DNA from: Dryas octopetala
Lineage: Eukaryota; Streptophyta; Magnoliopsida; Rosales; Rosaceae
DNA: 64,000 bases
Reading direction: 5' to 3'
Assembly (NCBI GenBank): GCA_963921425.1
Contig: OY992840.1
Location: forward strand, 3,660,501-3,724,500
Positions within the stretch are counted from its first letter, which is position 1. Each line of letters opens with the position of its first letter. Both the position numbers and the translations under genes were made by a program. A model generated the notes under the pieces. The model did not search any database. It was given only the letters and a program-made list of their open reading frames with translations, and had not been told where the DNA came from. Positions 24,671 through 36,039 of this stretch are shown in pieces.

Positions 24671-25469
24671 TAATTTAGGATTATAAGTTTTAGGGGGTTT
24701 TGAAAGAGTTTCTAGATGAGTGGGGGTTTAGACAAATTTTTTTGGTGAGTAGGGTGTTTAAAATTAGGCACTATAAATATATTACAGTAAATATATAAAC
24801 ATATTTAGTACATACTTAATGTACATCTAAAATTAATAAGCCATTTTTAAGTAATAATGTTTGACAACATGTATTATATTCATCTGATTTCACATTAAAT
24901 CCACCATATAATTAAGTTTTTTTAATAATTTTTTTTTTCAAATTAGTAAATATTTGATTAAATAAATATCTTTTAAAATTTTATTCAAAATTTCTACATT
25001 TTTCTCAAAATTTTTATTTGTTTAATTTCGGTATTTCTGAACTACCGAAATTTCTGTCAATACCAAAATTTAAGACCACGACCCCACTCCACTTACAGAA
25101 TCCAATCAATAAGCTATTGGAGGCGTCACATCTTTGACTTTAAGAGCTAACCGAGCTTCTCTGCAACCTCATTTTGGTTTTTAACTTTGCAAATCGCAGT
25201 TTATGGATCCGATTTATCGGTTTTTGAAATTAGAATTCGGCGCTACCCATTAGACTAGACTTTAGTCCTCTTTGGACCCACTAACATCAAGTCACCAAGT
25301 CATCTTGACCGTGAAAACCAAACAAGCTCTCACATCGAATGGACGGTTAAGATGGAGTTGGGAGGCTTCCAAAAACTGGAGAGGAGCCTCTATCTCAAAA
25401 AGCTTTCATATCCATCAATGTCCCTGTCTTTCTTCCTCTGTAGTAAATTAGTAATGTATCTCTAAAAGC

Positions 25470-25541
25470 ACCCATTCCTCTCTATTAAATGCCAACCCCC
25501 AATATTCTCTCCTTCAACTAACCCCCAAGACCCAACCCCAT

Positions 25542-25579
<38 letters not shown>

Positions 25580-25729
25580 ATTAATAGCGTCACACTGGTT
25601 CTGTTCTTTTAACTCATCCAGGTGATCAGGCATCTATGTGGTGTTTCTGGTTTAATTTATTGCAGCAGTGGAAGGTGGAAGAAGAACTGATGTGCTTTGG
25701 AAGATTGATTTGCACTTGACAAATTAAAG
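25470..25729 (+). promoter_or_regulatory. Probable core promoter and 5'-UTR exon of ROPGEF14-type gene
   Basis: A TATA-like ctattaaatg near 25476 precedes a (CT)n run at 25546-25576, a frequent plant 5'-UTR feature. The non-coding exon ends at 25729 with AAAG|GTAAGT. The matching acceptor is at 27287 (tgtacag|ggcgtgg), which joins 74 bases of leader to the ATG at 27362. Transcription start itself is not visible; the assignment rests on splice signals and position. Confidence 0.5.
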
Positions 25730-26593
25730 GTAAGTAAAAATCATAATTTTTTTACTTGCAGCCCCAACCAACCAAATTTTCTACCATTTCCTCTCCAATT
25801 CTTCTTCTTCTTCTTCTTCTTCTTCTTCTTCTTTTTCTCTCTCTTGGGTTTTCCATGTTTTTGTTTAAAATTTCAAGTGCTTTCAGAATAATAATCAAGA
25901 ATGATGGGTGTTGAAGCATTTGTGCTCAAAATGAGTGAGAGTCCTATGTGATTTGGAATCCATTTTCTATATGGTTTAGATAAAATTATTCTCTTTTTGG
26001 ATATGGAACTTTTTGTAATGTCTGTTTGAATGCAAGACTCAAATGCAGGGAGATCTATCTCAGGCTTTTGAATCATCTCAATAAAAAAAAAATAGTATAT
26101 GATTTAATGCCCTTTCTTCCTCTTTTGAGATTTGACTGTCAGTGTCAGACCAAAAAACACTCATCATAATAGGGCTATTTAGTTTTACTTGCAAAAGTTT
26201 TTCCTTTTTGGTCCTAAAAGTCTTTTGAGGTTCTTTAAAAGGTTGTTTATCCAAAAAAAGTTCATTTGAAAGTCACTCATATTCTCATAAGTCATGAAAT
26301 GTATGTATCCCACACCCTTTTCCCATATTTTAGGCCTATTTTTTCTTAATGTATGCAGTGTCTAGGCCACTAAGAAGAGAGAAAGAAGAAGTGAAGAAGA
26401 AAGAGAAAGAAATATATTAGTCACACTGCTTGACTTTTATAACGTGTCATATGTGCATTAGCTTAGTAGATGTGGACTTGTAGTGTGCTGCACATGGCTA
26501 CCACACTGGTTAATTTTTATATTATGGTGTCTGATTAAGCAGCTGATGCTCATACTCAACATTTCAAGCCTCAGTGTGTGTTAAATAAATAAT

Positions 26594-26948
26594 GAAATGC
26601 TATTTACCTTTTTTTTTTTTTTTGTTTCTACATTTTTCTTTAATATTTTCTTTATTATTCTCATTTCACGATGTAGTTTTATGATCAAAATTATTTATTT
26701 TTTAGATCACCTTTTAAAGATAACTTATGTGAAAAAATTAATCAATTCGAAAATTATTTGGCCATGTAACTGTTATCAAATAAACGGACGGTAAATACGA
26801 TTTTTTATTTGATCAATTTTTTGTAAAGATGTTTTTAAAGGTTGATCTTAAAAATTAACAATTCTAATTATTAGATTACATTACAAAATGATAATAAATG
26901 AGAAAGTAAAAAGAAAAAGGCTGGAAGAAAAAACGTTGATAGCATTTC
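26594..26948. mobile_element. Fold-back MITE 3 in 5'-UTR intron
   Basis: GAAATGCTAT at the left returns inverted as ATAGCATTTC at the right, and the arms stay partly complementary inward. The core atgatcaaaattatttattt...aatcaattcgaaaatta and its inverse match MITEs 1 and 2. It lies wholly within the 25730-27287 leader intron, so it does not touch the protein but may affect intron length or expression. Confidence 0.65.
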
Positions 26949-27361
26949 TCACAATTAAATGTGCACATATATATGTAGATACACGTGAGACTGCTAGTGA
27001 AGTGAGCTTAGGACCCTAAACACTAGATGAAATAAAATTGGCACATACAATAACTCTTGGGTATTGGCCTATTGGGTCTATTGGCCATTGAAAGTCTTAT
27101 TAATTTCATTTAGTGCCAGAAGTCTTTTAATATAAAAAGTTTGAGATTTTATTATATGTGGGGGCAGAGTCCCATTATGAGATTAATAATTCCGGGCTAG
27201 CAATGCGTAGTTTAAAAACAATGTTACAATTTAATAAATTCTTGTACGTACATTCTTATTCTTAATTGGGATGATTGATATGTACAGGGCGTGGTGTCTC
27301 AGCTTTAATTGCTTGAGGATTCTCGAAATCATTGCTTTACCATTTTCTATAACCAACAAAG

Positions 27362-30300
27362 ATGAGGAGAGGACTTGCTTGTTGCACCCGGGACAGAGAG
27401 ATTAGCATCGACTTTGATGTGCAAGAGAGTAAGTTTCCAAATTATTATTACATTAATGATAGGGGTCTCAAATTTATATTCTAAGTTTGGATTCCAAAGG
27501 AAGTGTCTTGCACACGTCAGTATTTTACATGTTGTGAAATAAATATCAATGATATATTGACTAGATAATTGAATTTAGAATACAAATTTAGAATCTCTAG
27601 TACTGCTTTATTATTTATTAATCTATAATATTATTCAATTGTTCCGTAATTTAAGATCGTCAGTCTACTTTAGTAGGAAGTACATGACAAACAAATTGTG
27701 CAAGTTTGGACAGTTGGGCTTTTATTTTACATGTCTAATGTACCTACCACATGGGTGTGGACTGTTCAGCTTTAGCCTTAATCAAATGAAGAAATTCATT
27801 TGACGTTTTATGGACAAAAGTCAGACTTACATAGTCATCAATAATCTCAAGCAAAAGTGGGGGGTGTTGCTCCTCACTATGAGTATACAAGTAAAGAATT
27901 CTTGCATACAATGAGTATATATGCAACATTCTTCTTCATGACTATAAACAAGTTTACGTCGTAATCAGTTATTATGGGGTGTTGCATACACTTGTTGCAT
28001 TAATATTGAATTAACACTAGTGTTACTTAACAAGTCATATTAAATAAATAAAATTTTGAAATGAAAGAAAATATTGCTTTGGTGTATTGTAATTTGAAAG
28101 GCTGGGATTTGAATGTAGGGGATGGGGGATGAATGGCTGGGGTCCATAACATGCAGAGCATGACAATGGGTAACTAGTTGCCCATTTAGGATGCCATGTA
28201 TATATATTTTCTGCCTGCAAACATTTATAATTCTGAAAAGAAAATTTATGGCACCTTTGAAAAAGTTAATTTTCTGTCGCATGGAAGACCATTTTCATTA
28301 CATTTTTCACTCTTCATATATATATATATATATATATTTTTTTTACTTTGGTTTTCTCCATTGTTTAATTTTTTCAGTTGTCCTATCATATTTTCTCACT
28401 ATCTGATTTTCTTATGACAAAAAACATTAATAACACCAGGCAGAAAACTCACTATTTGATTATGGAGCCGTTTTTGCAGCTTTTTGTACGTAAAAGAAAA
28501 AAATTATGTTTTCTTAATTCAGAAAATAAGTAATTATTAATTTGGAAAAAAAATAAAGGTTTTATCTTATAAAAAATGATATACCTATGCTGGCCAAAAG
28601 ATGATATCAATATGACATCCTTATGTTTATTTACTAAGACCTGAAAAATAAAAATGAGATGAATGCCTGCGTTCTTATAGTGGTAGGCATTGTAAGTGGG
28701 CCAGCTTATGGGTCTAGGTATATCCTTATACGTGCAAACCACATGGGGTTCTATCGCATAATTTGAACGTTTTGGCTTTGTTTTCGCATGGCAAGAATCT
28801 CCTTTCTTTTCTTTGTGTTTTTCTTTTGTGTGTGTAAAAAAGATAGAGATATCATAAATAAAGTGACTGTGATTTATCAACAGCCTTATCCTATGGACTG
28901 GCATAGAGGACAGCAAAATTGCATGACTCTTATTATTTGATTGATTGATGGACCCACAATATATGGTACTATTTTCTCATTTAGTCTACTACCCCACTAA
29001 ATGAGACAATGAAGTAACTGGGTGGGGACATACACAAGTCATTGTCTGTATGACTTTCGTCTGAAAAGTTTAATGCAAAGGTAGTAGGGATTTCCTCCAC
29101 TGTTCAGTCTCCTTCCAATTTTGTATGTATGCTAATTTTTTTATTTTTATTTTTTGTTTTGTTTTCCAATTGAAAATCATCTGAACCACCACAAGATATA
29201 GAAATGTACTGCCACAAAAATTAGTCAGGAAGGTTCCTTACTGCTTTGCTCCAGTTTGTAATAAGTGAGGAAGTTTCTGCTTTCTATTCAATCTTTATTC
29301 TCAGTAAAATTTGAACAATGATCAGAGGAGGATTCCTTTCTCTGTTTCTCCCATTATGACACATTTTGTGTGTATGTATTTATAGTAGAAGGATGGAAAA
29401 ACTTCAGTGGGAACAAATTTTAAATTTTGAGTTGAGGCAGGAGGGTTCTCAATCCTTAGCACTATCACAGATAGTTGGGATTGTCAAAATAAAAATCATC
29501 AAAACACTAACATGTACTTTTTTCTTTTTGTTGCTGAGAATAACACTTGCATCTGCATAACATTCTTCTACAACAGGGACAGATTTGACTGATTTCATGC
29601 ATGTGTGAAACTTGTGCTTTTAAAGACAGTTCCATGACAGTCCCATTACATTTCTACCTTGCTTACTTTTTCATGACTGTTGTTAACATCTATGAATATC
29701 AAAACTTTTATTTTTTGAGGGCTGTGAAATTTGCAAAGAAACCTTATCCCTCATTACAAAAGCTTGGAGAATATGCCCAGGATGACTGAGTAAAATTACT
29801 GTCTGAACAGACACAGATAAGCTTTTATATATTCAAGAAATGGTTACTAAAAGAGGAGTTCTAAAAGGATTGAAGCACTTTTGTCTAACTGCTTCATATC
29901 TGTCACTTAGCTTTTGTAGCGAATAAACACATAGCTTGTGAATCTTATCAATGTCTGTCAAAACCCATCACCTATCATCTATGTTCCAAGCAAAAATTTC
30001 AAGCATATTCCTCCAATTATGTGGTTTTTTTTTTTCCTCTTTACTGTTTGGTTTGCACTTCTCAGATGAGATTGAAACGGTAATGAAATCTTTCAGGGAT
30101 AATGACATACAATGGCCTTGAAAATTGCATTCTCAATAGTCAGTCTATTGAAAATGAAAGCATAACAAGCAGAGGAGATGGGTTTGGAACTGACTCACTG
30201 GATGATGATGCTTCGACCTGTTCTTCAGGAAAAGATGGTTTTGGATCGTTCTCTTCAAAATGGTTGACAGTGAATAGGGATGAACAAGGTCTGGGTGAAT

Positions 30301-33007
30301 GGGAGCACTCAGACAGCCCCCATAATTTCTATGTCAAAGAAAAGCCTGCTTATGCCCTTCAGAATTCAGACGTGGAGGCAATGAAAGAAAAATTTGCAAA
30401 GCTGTTATTGGGTGAAGATATTACTGGAGGGTATAAGGGCCTCAGCACTGCTTTAGCATTGTCAAATGCCATCACAAATCTAGCAGGTTTGCTTTAATAT
30501 GTCCATGCCATCACAAATGCCAATTGGTTTTAAGTTGGGTGCTCCAATTTCCTTCAATATGTCCATGCCAATTGCCATGTGGCTCATGAGATTGACATTC
30601 CTCAAGAAACATATTCATATCAGAATTATTTTTAAAATTGATAGATAATGCATGCATAATTCTGATATGGGAATGAAAATGCACTTGCAGCAACGGTTTT
30701 TGGAGAGCTGTGGAAACTGGAACCGCTATCGGAAGAGAGGAATAGCAAATGGCGAAGAGAAATGGACTGGTTGCTCTCCCCTACCAACTATATGGTTGAG
30801 CTGGTTCCTGCTAAGCAAAATGGTGCTAATGGTCGAACTTTAGAGGTAACTTTCCCTTCAATTAAATCTATACTGAATTGTCAATATGTATATTAAAGGG
30901 TAATCAATTTTGTATCTGATTCTTATTTATACAGATTATGACCCCAAAAGCCCGTGCAGACATACACATGAATCTTCCAGCACTTAAGAAGTTGGACTCC
31001 ATGCTTATTGTAGGTGGCCTCCTCATTTCCAACAATTTTTATGGAACTTTCTTATTTTTAAACATTAATTAATAATTTGTGTTAACCTTATTAATTTTCA
31101 ATTTTTCAGGAGGCACTTGATTCAATGGTGAATACTGAGTTTTGGTACACCGAAGGAGGTAGCCGGGCAGAAGGAAGGAACAAAACTGCACGTCAGAGCA
31201 AGAGATGGTGGCTTCCATTACCTCAATTACCAGCTACTGGGCTCTCTGATACAGCAAAAAAGGAATTGCTTAATCAGGGTAGGGTGGTTCATCAAGTATT
31301 TAAGGCTGCCAAATCCATAAATGAAAGTGTTCTGCTTGAAATGCCTGTGCCAACCATTATAAGGGATGCACTTCCCAAGGTAATGAAGCATTTTTCTTTC
31401 AGAGAATTCTTAATTATTGACAACATATCAATTTTTTCAATTTGCAAATTCAAAGGCCGAGTAAAAATCATCATGTGCTTGATCTTTATAAATGTATTCT
31501 TCTTGCCATCTTTGTAAAGATCCATTCAGCATTGGCTGGTTTTATATGCTTCAACATTTTGCTAAGCTTGGATGAAGAGTAGTTCCCATCTGAACTGAAG
31601 TCAACCAGATGTTCTAGAACAAACTCAATAGTTTATTTCTCTTTCTTTAAACAATGAATGACAATTAAACTGCAGAGTCAATAGAAGATTCACCAAACTT
31701 TTGAGCTTGGTCAGAAATGTAAATTTCAAACGAAAGAAACAGAATTTTTTTTTGTTAAAACTTTACTTCCATTGACTGTTTCGTCTGGTAGCGGATAATG
31801 AGAGAAGTTAAATATAAATTTTTTTGATGCGGCAGTCCCTGTTGAGTTGGTCATAATTACATTTGTTTCCATGTTTATAGTCTGGAAAAGCAAGCCTTAG
31901 TGAGGAACTATACAAGGTCTTAACTGCACAATCAAACTCAGCTAAGGAAATGCTCAATTCACTCAATCTAATATCCGAACACAATGCCCTTGAGGTCATT
32001 AACAGGCTGGAAGCTGCTATATTTTCTTGGAAAGAAAGAATTACAGAACAAGTTAGTGGTAGATCCCCTGTTCGAACATCATGGTCCTTCATTAAGGACC
32101 CTATGTCCGAGATTGATAAGATGGAGTCACTATTGGACCAAGCTCAAGTACTTTTACAGCATCTCAAGGCCAGATACCCCAACCTTCCCCCGACTTTTCT
32201 TGATGTTACTAAAATCCAATATGGCAAAGTAAGTTTCATTGCACATTTTCCCCATTCCTCTCTTTTAATTCTTTTCCCTTTGAAAATGTGTCTTATATTC
32301 TGCCAACTAATACAAATTGTTGTACCTTGTATTTTGTACAATCGTCACATTTTAATATGAAAAATGATCAAAGGGTTAAAAGTTCCTACACATTCTCATG
32401 GAATATGATGCTAATTTGAAAATCTGCATAAAAAAAAAAAAAAAAAAAGAACTCATCTAAATATGGTATATGATACTAACAACAAATGAAGAAATTAAAA
32501 TACAGCTTTCCAAGTCTTATTTCATTTGCAAAATTTACATTGATTATTGAATGTTCATGAACACCTTGACATTGCATTATTATGAACTTGAAGAAGTTGG
32601 GGTATAATTTTGGTGACCTTCCTCAATTTCTACAGGATGTTGGGCACTCAATTCTGGAGGCTTATTCTAGAGTTCTTGGAAACTTGGCCCTCAGCATACT
32701 GTCAAGAATAGGAGATATTTTGCAAGAAGATGCTTTGAAAAATCCCAATTCATTTTCAGAGGGGACTAACATCACTAGTAACTCAGAAACTTCAGTGCTT
32801 GGCCAAAACTTAAGATACTTGTTCATCGACCGGAACAGTGGGGATTGCCGGCATTCTGACTCTACTTCAGGTAGTAATGAGTTAGAATTTTCATACAGTG
32901 TGGCTAAAGGAAGCCCCGCCTTGACTGCAACACCAAGTCGAGCTCGGGTTTGGTGCATTGGTGGGGAGGCTTGTGCCACTACTGTTTCCCCTACAAACTC
33001 CCCTTGA
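27362..33007 (+). CDS. ROPGEF14: Rop guanine nucleotide exchange factor, PRONE domain (ROPGEF14-type)
   Basis: Seven coding exons: 27362-27428, 30097-30486, 30691-30845, 30935-31009, 31110-31379, 31881-32228 and 32636-33007. All have GT/AG borders and one frame, giving 558 residues. The start [19 protein letters not shown] and the following [11 protein letters not shown] are what I recall of Arabidopsis RopGEF14, of similar length. The PRONE domain runs from about residue 109 ([17 protein letters not shown]) to 467, with [47 protein letters not shown] and [18 protein letters not shown]. The C-tail ends [17 protein letters not shown] proteins load GTP onto plant Rho (ROP) GTPases at the plasma membrane, acting below receptor kinases in polar growth. 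Introns 27429-30096 and the leader intron are long; the gene looks intact. Confidence 0.93.
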
Positions 33008-34705
33008 TAAAAGGTCTGCTCTGAAGCAATTAACTCTTATTGTAAATGAGTATCATAATATACTTGATGCAATCCAAATCGATTTTAGTTGACTCTTTGA
33101 ACACTACATAGCATTACTTTTGCTGGCACTAGTATGGAATTGCTAGTTTATCTAACTTTGCGTTGAGTCTTGGAAGATTTTTTTTCTTGCATTTGCAGTT
33201 ACAGTGGTCAAAAACTGCAGTTACATATTTAGTATGATTTATGAGATTTATGGACTTATGATTTAAGATTTATAGTTTTTATTAAGAATATATAGATGTA
33301 ACTACAATGCAAAAGTGCATTGACAGTGGGCTGTAACTGCAGTGCAACTTAGTTCACTTAATTTTGGGGTGAGTGTTTAAACGAGATCTAGGAGGGCATT
33401 TAAACTTCCGTCAAGGCCTATCATAATGCGTTTTTTTTTTTTTTTTTGATTCATGGGAAAGTGAGATCGAAGGCAAATTTTACGGTTCTTTCAACTGGGC
33501 TATCCACCAACTAAGCCTATCATTAGATGTTTAAATATAGCTCTTTAACACATGCTTTACTTATGAAGAAGCATCACCCATATTTTAATTTTCGATTACA
33601 GTTGTGTTAGAGATTTTAACTTTTTTTCCGAACTTACATTGAACACTAAAAAAAAATAAAAAATCATGTCCAATAAAATAATGACACATAAGATAAGAAA
33701 CAAATGTTTGAAAAAAAAAGTTGGGACTCTTAACATTATTGTTTCAATTATTAATCCATTGTTTGTGTTACTGCATGACAGTTACATCCATTCATTGCAC
33801 ATTTGAATGTCACTATTATGCGGTATTTGCACCAATGCATTCCTAATAAAAAAACTTCAAATGCTTAATGTCACTATTATTGGTGTAATTATCCCGAAGT
33901 ATTGGTGATTAAGAAGAGAAATGAAAATGTGGGTTATACTTTTGTTGTGTTTTCCATATAGGTTTATGTACTTGGGTTTTTTTTTTTTTTTTAATTATCT
34001 ACGCAGCAATCAGATTAGTGTTAGCTTATTGAAGCCTATAGTCTATAGCACATTGTGCTGCACTATTTGGAGAACAAGACTAGAAAGAGACGACCTAGAT
34101 TCATGAGAGACAAAATTAAATGTTTTTTGAGTCAAGTTTGAAGGGTATATTAGGACATTAAATTAAAAAAATGTATATAAAAAATATTTAAAAACCAAGA
34201 GTGTAGGAAAAGAAAAATGTAGTGCCAAAATAACCTCCCTAAATAATAAAACAAATCTTCATATGTAATATTTGAAGAATATAATATTTGAAAATATATC
34301 ATTCAACAAATGATTGGTCAAATCGACCTTCGTAAACTCTCGAGTGCTAAACCAAATACTAGTAGTATAGGGCACAATATGATCAAGGCAGTTAAAATTC
34401 TGCAACATGATAGATGGAGTTTACAACCCAAAATATAATACAAATAATTAAACAAATAAATTTACATCATTAAGAAAAAAGATGGATTTGAGTATCAAAT
34501 ATGCCTTAACAGAGAGTAGCATAAAAAAAAAATCATAAATTTGATATACACATCGCACACTGATAGTTCATGGTTGCAATTGCACTATTCAAGTTGTGTT
34601 CATCATGATTTTGAGTAATTGAGAATTGTAATGTGAACAAAACACAACTCTATGAATCAGACAATTATAAGATCAAGTTATTAGTCAAAAGCAACTTGGT
34701 TGCAC
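33008..34705. other. Intergenic spacer after ROPGEF14
   Basis: AT-rich, with the ROPGEF14 3' UTR presumably at its start. Besides the small SINE-like insert at 33431-33514 it holds only poly(T)/poly(A) runs (33976-33992) and repeated ctgcagttaca-type words near 33205 and 33340. No gene supported. Confidence 0.5.
33431..33514 (-). mobile_element. Short SINE-like retroposon, minus strand
   Basis: GCCTATCAT at 33416-33424 and 33515-33523 brackets an 84-bp insert starting with 17 T. On the minus strand it reads ggatagcccagttg, then ccttcgatctcactttccca and a poly(A) tail. The ttcgatctc piece is placed like a tRNA-derived B box, as in plant SINE 3' regions. The 5' part with an A box is missing, so it is truncated. 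Confidence 0.55.
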
Positions 34706-35256
34706 TGTAAGATCCTTATGGACTTTGGTATTGTCCTATTTGGATAATCAACTAAATGCTAAACTTGAGAAGCAAGTAACAGGAGTTCACACCAATTCAG
34801 AACTAGTTCATAATTCATTAGGTATCCTAAACCTATATGAACTAGGATTACTTAGTTGTTTATGCTACTAGCTAACAGCTGGACACAATCATAAGCAAGT
34901 CTTTATATAGGAGTCTAACTAGGATTGATAAGAGTTACCTTAGTGGGAGGACACTCGGAATCAAGACCCTATATATAGCACAGGTCCCTGACCACACAGA
35001 CTGACCTAGCATTCAGCTCACTGCCCTTCTCGTGTGAAGCTCTTCAAGGACTGTGTTGGTTGGAAGACTGGTGCACTCAGACTAACAGACAAGCACTTGG
35101 CGTGCATCTTGTTTGCTGGTTATCCCCTGCAATCACCATGGCATCATCAGGTCAGTAACTTCTGTTTATTGTGCTTATAGAATAACCATACATTGAACAC
35201 TTATTTGTTTGGCTGTGTGTGTGTGTGTATTTTAGATGTACAAGGATTAATTTACA
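34706..35256 (+). repeat. 5' LTR of the Copia element
   Basis: TG...CA-bounded direct repeat of the 3' LTR. TATA-like ctatatatagcac lies near 34970, and a (GT)n run near the 3' end differs slightly in length from the other LTR. Confidence 0.95.
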
Positions 35257-35258
35257 TG

Positions 35259-35270
35259 TGGTATCAGAGC
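35259..35270 (+). promoter_or_regulatory. Primer-binding site of the Copia element
   Basis: TGGTATCAGAGC, two bases after the 5' LTR, is complementary to the 3' end of initiator methionine tRNA, the usual plant Copia primer. Confidence 0.9.
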
Positions 35271-36039
35271 TTACTCAAACACACAGTTAAATAAAATCAG
35301 ACTTTAAGGTTGTCATTGATTTCAGTCGACAGAATTCAGTTCTCTTTTAATTTTTAAGGTTTTCTATACTTTAGTCACTATAAGTTCATATGCTTAGTTA
35401 TTTATTATTCCATCTGATTCTGGACAACATGCGTAGATTATAGGTTTGGCTTAATATGCATGTTATAGATTGTTATTTATCTGCCATAAATACATGATTA
35501 CTTGTTGCTTATTTGTATATGTGCACTCTCTTTACACATTTGAATCAGTAATCTATTATACATAAGTTTAAATAAAGTTTTTCCAAATGATCATCAGTTT
35601 GTGATTGAATATATTTTTTGATCATCAGCACTCATCATGACAGATATAATAAATCCTTCTGCATGCTAAGTTCTGTGATCAATACATCAGTTTTTCAAAA
35701 TCACATACAGACAATTCCGCATATTTTAGGTGTTCATATATATATATAATAAAAATTTCAGTCATGAACATCTACAATACAGAATTGACATGTGACATCC
35801 AATTATGGAACCAGTTTCTTCTTTTGGTCATGCTTTCTGCTGGACAAATTGCAGGAACATATCCAAAACAAGGGTTCTCATAAAAGGATGGAAACATGAT
35901 ATGGTTATATGGTTTCTTTATTACATGGACAGACCAAATAAGTTTCATGTACTAAAAGAACACATTCAGTTTCGGATATGATTTTATCATATTTGTTATA
36001 ATCAAGGTTTTAGTATCTTTTCATTTATTGAGGTTTTAC

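Larger units (their letters stand above)
23057..24762 (+). mobile_element. Unclassified GC-cored element C with C-run termini
   Basis: It opens with repeated AACCCCC-type words (23057-23170), a CT run (23249-23276) and a GC-rich block (23320-23815). AT-rich tandem repeats follow, and it closes with G-run words (gggggtttagac, agggtgtttaaa) that roughly mirror the start. Strong homology with 44590-45762 (minus strand), for example GGCGACGGTTGCCGGCGA and ccatttccgtcgagtcagg, shows a mobile family. The block has frames on both strands and no recognised domain. I cannot place it in a class; no clear target duplication. Confidence 0.55.
16531..25081. mobile_element. hAT-like non-autonomous element, host of a nested stack
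   Basis: GGTCTTAAATTT at 16533-16544 is matched inverted by AAATTTAAGACC at 25066-25077. Just outside lie identical 8-bp repeats CCCCACTC (16523-16530 and 25082-25089), the target-duplication length of hAT elements. Without the later insertions (LTR pair 16996-22447, MITE 2, the GC-cored element 23057-24762) the element is only about 1 kb, AT-rich and non-coding. The matching ends and target duplication across 8.5 kb are the evidence that everything between arrived later. Confidence 0.7.

Noticed and set aside
28452-28916. 154-residue minus-strand frame in a ROPGEF14 intron
   Set aside because: AT-rich, no domain, lies inside a well-supported intron; likely chance.
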